Assembly (NCBI GenBank): GCA_021835265.1
Contig: JAKBQK010000344.1
Span: 1-10,850 of the forward strand
Direction of reading: 5' to 3'
Length of the DNA: 10,850 nt
DNA from: Thermoplasmata archaeon
GTDB lineage: Archaea > Thermoplasmatota > Thermoplasmata > Thermoplasmatales > Thermoplasmataceae
Below the pieces are notes generated by a model. That model was not told where the DNA came from. It did no database searches and was given only the letters and a program-made list of their open reading frames with translations. Of this stretch, positions 1-6,865 are shown one piece after another (positions within the stretch are counted from its first letter, which is position 1; the number at the start of each line of letters is the position of its first letter). Made by a program: the position numbers and the translations under genes.

Positions 1-33
1 ATTCCCTGCCTTCCAGTGTTTCCGTTCAGACAT
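1..33 (-). CDS. Possible 5' end of a leftward gene cut by the window edge
   Basis: An ATG at 33-31 opens an uninterrupted frame to the window edge, giving 11 codons that read MSERKHWKAGN. A G-rich stretch lies four or five bases upstream and could act as a Shine-Dalgarno sequence, and an A/T-rich TATA-like box lies at 69-80, about 40 bases from the start. These three signals in the right order are the only support. The fragment is too short to assign to a family, and chance is a real alternative. Confidence 0.3.
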   Translation of the reverse strand, partial: MSERKHWKAGN

Positions 34-68
34 TGTTTCCCCCCAAACCCCCTTTCCATAATGGTTCT

Positions 69-80
69 AATATATTTATA
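69..80 (-). promoter_or_regulatory. TATA-like box for the left-edge leftward frame
   Basis: Read on the - strand this stretch is TATAAATATATT, a good match to an archaeal TATA box. It lies about 42 bases upstream of the ATG at 33, which would give a leader of roughly 15 bases containing the G-rich candidate ribosome binding site. It may equally be chance in an A/T-rich intergenic region. Confidence 0.3.
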
Positions 81-255
81 GAGACATAAGCAAATGTTGT
101 GCAATCATTTAAGGGGCCAGTACAAAAACATATCTTGAAAATCACGCATTTTCATTTAGGTTATCAAAAGATCGACATGTTTTTTTGACAATTTTCAGGT
201 ACCATTTACTCAATAATATTGATGGGATACGGCGGCAAATCATACCACACTGATC

Positions 256-1117
256 ATGGGTAGACTGGATAAGATTGTTCCTGAGAATAGATTGAGAAAA
301 TTCTCCGACAGAATTATCGTTAAGATCCTTGTTATCTTGGAGATTTATGGCAATTCATATAGATCTTCAGACAAATACTTAAACAATCTTCCGGAACATA
401 TGAGTATTGTTGGAATTATCGAGATCCAATACATTCGCAACCTATCATGCAGGCCATTATGAATGCTGGCACTATATCAACACAGGTATCATTGATCTCA
501 TTGAATCCAATGGGAAGAATGCTGCGATTGAAGGACCCATTGTGAAGACATTCAAGTATTTCACTGCGCAGAGAAGGTCAAGCTCCACGAAATACAAGGA
601 TTCCGATAGTTTACGTGGTTATGGCACAAAAGAATTTGAATAAGGCGATATAACAGATGTTGCACAGGATATTGATTCAATTGAAGCTCTATAATGAAAG
701 GTGACCAAAACGTCCATTTATGACAGAATGATAGCCTTTCGAATGATAGATGCCGTCAGACATCATGAATACAATCTATTGGATGCCGTTTATCATTCAT
801 CCAGCATATATGTTTATAAAATCGAGAATGCACATGCAATACCGCTCGTTTATACAAACAGAATAACAGTCATTATTTCTGATAATCTAACATTCAACTG
901 AAGGCAAGGAATAATAAAAAGGGAGAAGGAGAGATCACCGTATAAATTGAGATGGGAAATAGAGCTGGCATTTTTTATCCTAGCATGGTTAATTCAGTAT
1001 GAGCATATCTGGTATGTCCGAAACAGGAACTATGATGTTGCTCCTGGTGAGAGGAAAGTAGCATACAACGGCATTGTCCTGATCAATCAGATCAGGCAAA
1101 GATCAAAGAGGTAAATA
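256..1117 (+). pseudogene. Decayed DDE transposase (IS4/IS5-like), multiply broken
   Basis: The coding stretch begins in one frame (ATG at 256, with a helical N-terminus that includes VKILVILEIYG) and must shift into the next frame between about 407 and 462. The second frame then carries the rest, but with in-frame stops at 641-643, near 709-714 (two in a row) and 899-901. The final part has a recognisable Y-x2-R-x3-E signature, YKLRWEIE at 941-964, which is the C-terminal catalytic region of IS4-type DDE transposases. A segment reading LLDAVYHSS around 776-799 resembles the usual ADxGYDS block around the second catalytic aspartate, with His at 794-796 in the aspartate position. By similar reasoning the first aspartate appears as Glu at 530-532. 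The gene is therefore a dead remnant. I see no convincing terminal inverted repeats, so the element limits are unknown. The family call rests on motif memory, not alignment. Confidence 0.7.
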
Positions 1118-1302
1118 ATGGAGCCCGGTGCTTGACGTAAGTTTGGTCACCCTAAGGATACTTTCAACCGAATCGCAAGATAAGCACCTAACTGGAGGTA
1201 TTTTTTAGTTGGCTAAAACCAAAAGGCCGGTCTGACTTATGGAGATATTGTGTGCATCGAAACAGCATACTTATTAGTCTAGATGGAAACAATACGTGCT
1301 AT

Positions 1303-1319
1303 AAAATTACAGTAATTTT
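1303..1319. repeat. Perfect 17-base palindrome (8-base arms, 1-base centre)
   Basis: The stretch reads AAAATTAC-A-GTAATTTT. It lies 44 bases beyond the stop codon of the DUF2079 gene. A looser pair of arms, TAGTCTA at 1275-1281 and TAGACTA at 1332-1338, flanks it but is not exactly concentric. It could be a transcription-end hairpin for the leftward gene, a protein-binding site, or the trace of an insertion. Confidence 0.5.
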
Positions 1320-1362
1320 TATGGACGAGTTTAGACTAGCACTTCTATTAATATATTTAAAA

Positions 1363-3324
1363 TCACAATGGCGGATTAAATTGGGTCAATGAGATAGATG
1401 AAATCTTAATAGTTCCGTTATAATTTAGAAATTCATATTCTAATGAAACTGAATCAGAGAAATTATTAAACGTAGTGGTCACATAAATTTGGCTGGTCTT
1501 ATTAACAAATGTTTTGACGGGAATCAGAACTGATGTTTTATTGGTCACATTTAAAGAGGTATATGAGAACATTTCATTTATTATTCCTCGGGAGCTTCCT
1601 TTGAGAGTAATATTAGTCATAAAAACATACGTTCCGGGTCCGACAGTAATTGATGTTAGCGTCAAAGCGGAAGTGTATTCATTTCCACTAACACTTGAAA
1701 GAAATATACCAGACGGTAAGTTAATTTTCTGGTAATATTCGCCCTCAATAACAGGTTGACCCATATAGTCACGTTTAAGAAGATATATACCATTGGAGGC
1801 AGCTAGTATTCCATATTTTCCCGAGGAATAAAGCATCTGTGCCATTTGAATCATAGTAGGGTAGCCAGGAGACGTCGGAGGTTCAGTTAATGTGTGCAGG
1901 TTACTAAGATCTATTAGGACATAATTTATAGGAAGAAATCCGTATTCTGATCCTCCGTCGAAAGGAAATTTATTGTCTAAGATATCAGACATTGTAACGT
2001 TTGGGCCAATATTATATGGAGAAACTAATATATTCTTGACGGCTGGGCGCGGAAATAATTGAACGAATGAATTTTGTGCTAAAATATATGGCTGATTTTT
2101 GGGAATTAAGTTGACTATTTCGTTGGCGGTTCTATAGACGGTTGAGTTTTCCTTTATATCTGCCCACAAATTAAAGTTGTTAAAACTTGAAGAATTTAGA
2201 GGGCCATAAGGCTGAAGATAGACTACTGTAACTAAAGTAAAGATTACAAGCATTAAGAAAACGCGCTTAGTTGAGAGCTTCAAGATATGCACTAAATGCG
2301 TTATATATTTCTTCCATGCATAACGAGAACTGAACCTATCCAAATTTCGAATATTTTGCAAGGTATCTATTAAACCAAGGAACAAGAAGGGTATAACCAT
2401 GTCAGTATACCAGTATGAAAACATGTATGGATATTCGTATGCAAAGTTATTAGCAACAAAGACCAGAGCATAAAATGGGAGCTGGGGCAAGATCCATTTT
2501 TTTGAAAATAATGGTAAAAATAAGAGAGGTAAATTTAAGAAAAAAATTCCCAAAAGTTTGTCCTTTAAGTTGTAAAAAATATTATGATTGGCTGAATTAT
2601 GAATTGTTATTAGGCCTGGGTTTATAGAAATGGACAATGCATATTGTAAAACTAGTATAATAATACTCGCAATTAAAATATAATAAATAATATAACGTTC
2701 TCGAAGAATTCTAAAATTTCTATATTTAACTGATTCTATGATATTTGGGAGGGCGATGGAAAACATTGCCGTTGTTACTAAAATCATATAGGGAAATCTT
2801 ACAAACCCAGACAGTAGCAGAAATATTCCTGCTAATTTATTGTGTTTCTTTATAAGAAACAAGTATCCTGTCAAAAATAAAAATATAAAAAAAGCTTCAA
2901 AATGAAAATCGAACCAGCTAATTCCAGCCAAAGGGAAATATAGCAAATAAATTATAGCAATACCCGTAGAGATTAGCTTATTTTCAATTTTATCATTTGC
3001 AATTTCGAATATTACATATGCTGGCAAACCTAAGACAATATTTTGGAGAATCAGTATGGCAGGGATTGAATCAAGAAATGTTAGAGGGCTTAATATTAAA
3101 GAAATTCCTTGCTGAGAAAACTCAGTAAGAAGATTTGTGAAAGTCGCATGAAAAATGATCCCATTTAAAACCTGAACTGAATAGCCAAGATCCCAAATTG
3201 CAGAATTCATTGCAAAAAACTGTGCTGTTGTTACATAAGACCAAAATAAGATGTAACTCAATAAGGCAATTGCAACCAGCGCCCTAGCTTCCTTTTCCGT
3301 TAATTTCATCCGATCATGAAACAT
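1363..3324 (-). CDS. DUF2079-like multi-pass membrane protein with sequon-rich C-terminal domain
   Basis: The 653-residue product has about ten hydrophobic segments in residues 14-371, among them 14-38, 74-108, 117-137, 142-158, 165-192, 211-233, 257-274, 282-293, 306-320 and 355-371. A mostly polar C-terminal domain of about 280 residues follows. Two stretches resemble the DUF2079 family: SAIWDLGYSVQV (41-52) recalls its FDLGIFDQ block, and WFDFHFEAFFIFLFL (137-151) recalls its FHPEAFF block. DUF2079 belongs to the GT-C-like membrane proteins, so a role in glycosyl transfer or glycan handling is plausible but not shown. The first 376 residues contain no N-x-S/T sequon, while the last 277 contain nine, which suggests that the C-terminus faces outside and is itself glycosylated. 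The start could also be Met6 (3309). The gene diverges from the GT4 gene. Remote O-mannosyltransferase-like proteins are the main alternative. Confidence 0.75.
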   Translation of the reverse strand: MFHDRMKLTEKEARALVAIALLSYILFWSYVTTAQFFAMNSAIWDLGYSVQVLNGIIFHATFTNLLTEFSQQGISLILSPLTFLDSIPAILILQNIVLGLPAYVIFEIANDKIENKLISTGIAIIYLLYFPLAGISWFDFHFEAFFIFLFLTGYLFLIKKHNKLAGIFLLLSGFVRFPYMILVTTAMFSIALPNIIESVKYRNFRILRERYIIYYILIASIIILVLQYALSISINPGLITIHNSANHNIFYNLKDKLLGIFFLNLPLLFLPLFSKKWILPQLPFYALVFVANNFAYEYPYMFSYWYTDMVIPFLFLGLIDTLQNIRNLDRFSSRYAWKKYITHLVHILKLSTKRVFLMLVIFTLVTVVYLQPYGPLNSSSFNNFNLWADIKENSTVYRTANEIVNLIPKNQPYILAQNSFVQLFPRPAVKNILVSPYNIGPNVTMSDILDNKFPFDGGSEYGFLPINYVLIDLSNLHTLTEPPTSPGYPTMIQMAQMLYSSGKYGILAASNGIYLLKRDYMGQPVIEGEYYQKINLPSGIFLSSVSGNEYTSALTLTSITVGPGTYVFMTNITLKGSSRGIINEMFSYTSLNVTNKTSVLIPVKTFVNKTSQIYVTTTFNNFSDSVSLEYEFLNYNGTIKISSISLTQFNPPL

Positions 3325-3340
3325 TTTCTACCAATTGAAG

Positions 3341-3348
3341 TAATTTAA
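3341..3348 (-). promoter_or_regulatory. TATA-like box for the DUF2079 gene
   Basis: On the - strand this reads TTAAATTA, with a purine-rich AGAGG just upstream that could serve as a BRE. Its centre is about 20 bases from the ATG at 3324 and about 35 from the alternative ATG at 3309. A transcript start between the two would favour the second ATG, so this box bears on the start choice without settling it. Confidence 0.35.
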
Positions 3349-3477
3349 CCTCTTGACGTTTTGCATTTTGTAATTTCGGAGTTACTACGGATTAAGTAAT
3401 CTTATTGTTTCATTATAAACTTTCGTAGGGTTACCGTATGCAGCCTAAATTATTGTTAACATTACATTAATGCATTG

Positions 3478-3486
3478 AATTAATAT
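3478..3486 (+). promoter_or_regulatory. TATA-like box for the glycosyltransferase gene
   Basis: The sequence AATTAATAT lies about 78 bases upstream of the ATG at 3560. Transcription starting about 26 bases downstream would give a leader of roughly 50 bases that contains the hairpin at 3515-3539 and the Shine-Dalgarno sequence at 3548-3553. The region is A/T-rich and other boxes are possible. Confidence 0.3.
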
Positions 3487-3514
3487 CCCTGTTTTGAGTA
3501 ACATCAAAATCGAG

Positions 3515-3539
3515 CTGAGGACAGGACAAGACACCTCAG
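3515..3539 (+). promoter_or_regulatory. Small hairpin in the glycosyltransferase 5' leader
   Basis: The arms CTGAGG (3515-3520) and CCTCAG (3534-3539) are perfectly complementary across a 13-base loop, ending eight bases before the Shine-Dalgarno sequence. The stem is only six pairs, so a regulatory role is speculative. Confidence 0.3.
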
Positions 3540-3547
3540 GGAATTTA

Positions 3548-3553
3548 AGGAGT
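3548..3553 (+). promoter_or_regulatory. Shine-Dalgarno sequence that fixes the GT4 start at 3560
   Basis: AAGGAG is followed by seven bases and then ATG at 3560. The frame is open further upstream to a TTG at 3494, but that codon has no comparable ribosome binding site. The upstream 22 residues also do not look like part of a GT-B fold, whereas MENTKISFVMEP gives the expected first beta strand. Confidence 0.7.
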
Positions 3554-3559
3554 CGCATT

Positions 3560-4693
3560 ATGGAGAACACAAAAATAAGTTTTGTAATGGAACCAATTTT
3601 GGGAGGTGGTCCTAGGAATGTCTTTACATTATCGAAACTACTTTCTGAATCAGGATTTAATAGCAATATCTTGACATTCGGAGTAAATAGGTACTATAAT
3701 TATATTTCAAAAGGGACTTCAAATCATAATTTTTTTGGAGCAAATAGAATCGAACCAAGCAAGCTTTTGTGTTTTGCTAATTCAATTACATCGTTCGGTG
3801 ATAACCTGAATGCTTTGGTTTATCCCATTTTCGTCTTAAATCAATCTATCATTAAACCATTTACAATATCTAGGTACCATAAACCTGCAATTTATATTGC
3901 AACTAACTGGCAGAGCTTTTATCCAACATTTAATGTTTCAAAACATTCCGGCATTCCTATGATGTATTTTGTTCAGGCTGATGAAACAGAGTTCAAAAAC
4001 AACCGCTTATACAAGAAAGAGGCGACTAAAACTTATCTTAACGACATTCAAAAGTTTACGCATAGTAAATGGTTAGTTGAAGAATTTGATCATAAGTTTG
4101 GAGTAAAACTAAATTACATAGGATTTGGCATAAATCATACAGAGTTTTTTCCTAGGGAAGTTAGCAATGAGAAGATTATCTTCACAATAGCACGGACAGA
4201 ATATATAAAAGGTTTTCCTGTCTTTGTAAAAGCTATTAATAGACTATGGAAATTGAGACATGATTTTAAAGTTATAATTGCAGGGAGTAAATCCGCAGTT
4301 AATCGGGAAACAATCGACTTTCCATATGAATTTCTGGGTTGGATTAAAAATGACGAATATCTTGCTAAATTATATTCTCGCTCGATTTTTGTCAATACTG
4401 GATTAAAGGAAGCCTTACCAATGCCACCATTGGAAGCAATGGCATGCGGTGGTTGCATAATAATGTCTTCTAATGGTGGTTCAGTCGAATATACAAAAGA
4501 CATGGAAAATTGTCTTTTGACGAAACCTGGGGACGATAATGAGTTAACGGAAAAGCTGAATTTTATCCTTTCAAATGAATCAATAAGAGAGGAACTTCGA
4601 AATGAAGCTATTAAAACTGCAAAAAAATACGACTGGAAAGAGGTAGTGAATACCCTTATCTCTCTGATTTCTAAAGAAACTTCGTCATTATGA
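3560..4693 (+). CDS. GT4-family glycosyltransferase (GT-B fold)
   Basis: The 377-residue product, counted from the ATG with a good ribosome binding site, has the two-domain layout of GT4 retaining glycosyltransferases. The N-terminal domain opens with a beta strand and a glycine-rich turn (KISFVMEPILGGGPRN, residues 5-20). The C-terminal nucleotide-sugar domain begins near residue 205 with IIFTIARTEYIKGFP, and contains the EX7E pair Glu284 and Glu292 in EALPMPPLEAMACGG. In this family that pair contacts the donor sugar nucleotide. There is no signal peptide and no obvious membrane segment, so it probably works at the cytoplasmic membrane face on a lipid-linked or nascent glycan. Donor and acceptor cannot be read from the sequence. 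A gap of about 100 bases to the next gene, with its own TATA-like box, suggests that the two rightward genes may be transcribed separately. Confidence 0.85.
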   Translation: MENTKISFVMEPILGGGPRNVFTLSKLLSESGFNSNILTFGVNRYYNYISKGTSNHNFFGANRIEPSKLLCFANSITSFGDNLNALVYPIFVLNQSIIKPFTISRYHKPAIYIATNWQSFYPTFNVSKHSGIPMMYFVQADETEFKNNRLYKKEATKTYLNDIQKFTHSKWLVEEFDHKFGVKLNYIGFGINHTEFFPREVSNEKIIFTIARTEYIKGFPVFVKAINRLWKLRHDFKVIIAGSKSAVNRETIDFPYEFLGWIKNDEYLAKLYSRSIFVNTGLKEALPMPPLEAMACGGCIIMSSNGGSVEYTKDMENCLLTKPGDDNELTEKLNFILSNESIREELRNEAIKTAKKYDWKEVVNTLISLISKETSSL

Positions 4694-4759
4694 CTTTTCA
4701 GACTTATTAACTGTTAAGTGCATAAGAAATCGATCTGAATTGATTCGAGTTATCTAGCG

Positions 4760-4770
4760 CATAAATTATA
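4760..4770 (+). promoter_or_regulatory. TATA-like box for the epimerase gene
   Basis: The stretch CATAAATTATA is centred about 30 bases ahead of the ATG at 4795. That spacing would place the transcript start within a few bases of the start codon, as in the leaderless or nearly leaderless messages common in Thermoplasmata. A GGAG at 4789-4792 is only two bases from the ATG, too close to work as a normal ribosome binding site. Confidence 0.5.
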
Positions 4771-4794
4771 TGGTTATCTGCAGATCACGGAGAT

Positions 4795-5904
4795 ATGACA
4801 AGAGTTTTAGTTACTGGAGGATTAGGTTTCATAGGAAGCCACACAGTTGATGCTTTGTTAGATTCAGGTTACGATGTTAATGTAATTGATAACCTCGAAA
4901 GGCAGGTCCATTTAGGGAAAATGCCAACTTATGAAAATAAGAAAGCTAAATACATAAGAGGAGACATAAGGCAAAGAAAAACTTGGATTAAAGGTCTTCA
5001 AGGAATTGATCATATTATACACCTGGCTGGCGCCGTTGGAATTAGCCAGAGTTTTTGGCAGGCGAGAAAATACGTTGATGTAAATATAGGTGGTACAGCA
5101 ACAATGTTTGAATTACTTCTAAAAGAAAAATCCCTATCAAAAAATATAAAGAAGATTACAGTAGCTTCCTCCAAAAGCATTTACGGGGAAGGCGCTTATA
5201 AATGCAAAGAACACGGGGTATTTTATCCTTTACCTAGATCTGTTGAGCAACTAAGAAAAAATATATGGGAAATTTTATGCCCAATATGTGGTGAGGTATG
5301 CGATCCAGAGCCTGTACCGGAAGAGAAACCTCCTCAGAACTTAAATCCTTATTCGCTTTCTAAGTACGCGACTGAAAAATTAGCACTCGATTATGCTGAT
5401 ATTCTCGAAATACCAACGGTTGCCTTACGCTACTTTAATGTTTATGGGCCCAGACAAAGTTTAAGTAATCCTTATACAGGGGTAGTGGCAATTTTTCTTT
5501 CAAGATTAAAAAATCACAACCAACCTTACATATTTGAAGACGGGCAACAAAAAAGAGATTATATCTTTGTTACGGACGTTGCAAAGGTGAATTGTCTTTC
5601 TATAGAACGAGGTTTGGGTTCTTATAACGTAGGAACGGGAAAACCTACGACTTTGCTTCAGGTAGTAGAAAGCTTAAATTTAGGAATATCTTCGTCAATA
5701 TTACCGAAGATTACCAGAGAGTTCAGACCAGGTGATAACCGACATGACTACGCTGATGTGAGTAAATTGAAAAGGGATTTTGGGATAACAAGTTTTATCA
5801 AATTCGATGATGGAGTTCGAGAGCTAGTTAAGGCAAGCGAACAAATAGAAGCAAAAGATTATTTTGAGCGGCACGAACGTGAGCGAAAAAAATACCTAGC
5901 ATAG
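4795..5904 (+). CDS. NAD-dependent nucleotide-sugar epimerase, dTDP-L-rhamnose 4-epimerase-like, with Cys-rich insert
   Basis: The 369-residue product is an extended short-chain dehydrogenase. The NAD-binding GxxGxxG turn is in TGGLGFIG (7-14), with Asp32 after the second strand. The active site has ASSKSIYG (124-131) and the YxxxK pair Tyr186 and Lys190. Between these lies an insert of about 45 residues with Cys137, His140, Cys162, Cys165 and Cys169 (KCKEHG and CPICGEVC), which looks like a small metal-binding knuckle. This insert, together with the block LRYFNVYGPRQSLSNPYTG (211-229), matches what I recall of WbiB-type dTDP-L-rhamnose 4-epimerases, which make dTDP-6-deoxy-L-talose. A UDP-glucose or UDP-GlcNAc 4-epimerase is the main alternative. 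No RmlABCD genes for dTDP-rhamnose are present in the window. The gene ends convergently, 34 bases from the decarboxylase gene on the other strand. Confidence 0.85.
   Translation: MTRVLVTGGLGFIGSHTVDALLDSGYDVNVIDNLERQVHLGKMPTYENKKAKYIRGDIRQRKTWIKGLQGIDHIIHLAGAVGISQSFWQARKYVDVNIGGTATMFELLLKEKSLSKNIKKITVASSKSIYGEGAYKCKEHGVFYPLPRSVEQLRKNIWEILCPICGEVCDPEPVPEEKPPQNLNPYSLSKYATEKLALDYADILEIPTVALRYFNVYGPRQSLSNPYTGVVAIFLSRLKNHNQPYIFEDGQQKRDYIFVTDVAKVNCLSIERGLGSYNVGTGKPTTLLQVVESLNLGISSSILPKITREFRPGDNRHDYADVSKLKRDFGITSFIKFDDGVRELVKASEQIEAKDYFERHERERKKYLA
5886..5892 (-). terminator. T7 run ending the leftward operon
   Basis: Seven A residues on the + strand give T7 on the - strand, 47 bases beyond the stop of the decarboxylase gene. 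Archaeal transcription often ends at such short T tracts without a hairpin. The run lies inside the last codons of the rightward epimerase gene, so the two transcripts would overlap at their ends. Confidence 0.5.
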
Positions 5905-5938
5905 GAACAAAATGTATTTCATATGTGACTGCACACTT

Positions 5939-6865
5939 TTAGCTTTCATTTTTTTCAGCGGATAGCATAAATTCCAACCCTTCTTTAAGGTCAACTTCCT
6001 GTTTCCATCCAAGCTGCTTTATCTTGGAAACATCAGCTGCTCTTCTCAACGGGTCATCTGGCGGCATCTCCTGTTTAATTATCTTTGAGGATGACCCTGT
6101 AATTTTTATTATCAAATTAGCAAGATCGATTATCCTGATTTCATTGTCGCTGCCAACATTGTATATTTCACCATTCCTCCAATTATCCAGGATCTTTATG
6201 ATGGCAGATACTGTATCAGAAATATACGTAAACGATCTTGTCTGCAAGCCGGATCCGTACACAGTCAAAGGCACATTGTTTGTCGCCTGTTGTAAAAAGC
6301 GATCAATAACCCTACCGTATAGGTCTCCGCCTCTCATTCTTGGTCCATATGTATTGAAGAATCTTATTATAATAGAATTCAGAGAGAACTGCGAATCATA
6401 TGCCTTTACAAGGGCTTCCGCGTATCTCTTCCCTTCATCATATGAAGATCGCGATCCTGTCGAGCTCACTCTTCCGACATAGCTTACAGGCGTCGGGATA
6501 ATGTCAGGATTTCCATAAATCTCAGAAGTAGAAGCAAGCATGAACTTTGCTTCAGAGTGCAGAGCAATATTGATTAAATTATCCGTACCAAATGCATTGG
6601 TCTTTGCAACCTCTACCGGAAAACTTTCCCATTCCCTCCGACTCGCCCTGCTTGCAAAGTTCATTACGACATCAAACTTTTCATTTGTTCTAAAGGAGGA
6701 GACATCAGAATTTATGACCCTAATCTTTTTCATCACAGCTGAAAGGTTTTTTTTACGACCGCTGGATAGATTATCCAAGACAGTGACAATGTCTCCCCGG
6801 CCAACTAGTGCTTCAGTAAGGTGCGATCCTAAGAAACCTGCACCGCCTGCCAACAATATCTTCAA
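5939..6865 (-). CDS. UDP-glucuronate decarboxylase (UDP-xylose synthase)-like protein
   Basis: The 308-residue product is an extended short-chain dehydrogenase with GGAGFLG (7-13) and Asp31 for NAD binding. It has the features that separate UDP-xylose synthases from ordinary epimerases: STSEIYG (112-118) with Glu115, SYDEGKRYAE (141-150) with Tyr142 and Lys146, FFNTYGPRM (169-177), and GLQTRSFTYISD (206-217) with Arg210. In UXS and ArnA-type enzymes the Ser-Glu pair and this arginine serve decarboxylation. The expected reaction is UDP-glucuronate to UDP-xylose and CO2 in the cytoplasm. The start is TTG at 6865-6863, directly after the TGA of the dehydrogenase gene, with GGGGAGG six bases upstream. 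Any later ATG would remove the nucleotide-binding strand. It is the last gene of the operon. A 4-epimerase with UXS-like motifs is the alternative. Confidence 0.85.
   Translation of the reverse strand: MKILLAGGAGFLGSHLTEALVGRGDIVTVLDNLSSGRKKNLSAVMKKIRVINSDVSSFRTNEKFDVVMNFASRASRREWESFPVEVAKTNAFGTDNLINIALHSEAKFMLASTSEIYGNPDIIPTPVSYVGRVSSTGSRSSYDEGKRYAEALVKAYDSQFSLNSIIIRFFNTYGPRMRGGDLYGRVIDRFLQQATNNVPLTVYGSGLQTRSFTYISDTVSAIIKILDNWRNGEIYNVGSDNEIRIIDLANLIIKITGSSSKIIKQEMPPDDPLRRAADVSKIKQLGWKQEVDLKEGLEFMLSAEKNES
5949..5955 (+). terminator. T7 run ending the rightward epimerase transcript
   Basis: Seven T residues lie 45 bases beyond the stop of the rightward epimerase gene, inside the 3' end of the leftward decarboxylase gene. 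A shorter run of four T lies at 5937-5940. The position mirrors the T7 at 5886-5892 almost exactly. Confidence 0.5.

Noticed and set aside
3494..3559. Extension of the glycosyltransferase to a TTG start at 3494
   Set aside because: The ATG at 3560 has a proper ribosome binding site at seven bases and begins right at the first beta strand, while the extra 22 residues look like leader sequence.
3445..3666. A 73-codon leftward frame across the divergent promoter region
   Set aside because: It overlaps the start and leader of the glycosyltransferase gene on the opposite strand and has no support as a protein.
4135..4503. A 122-codon open frame on the - strand opposite the glycosyltransferase gene
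   Set aside because: It is a shadow of the real gene, covering its EX7E region in reverse, and has no motif of its own.
6024..6482. A 152-codon open frame on the + strand opposite the decarboxylase gene
   Set aside because: It lies wholly antisense to a well-supported gene with intact catalytic motifs, and its text shows no family resemblance.
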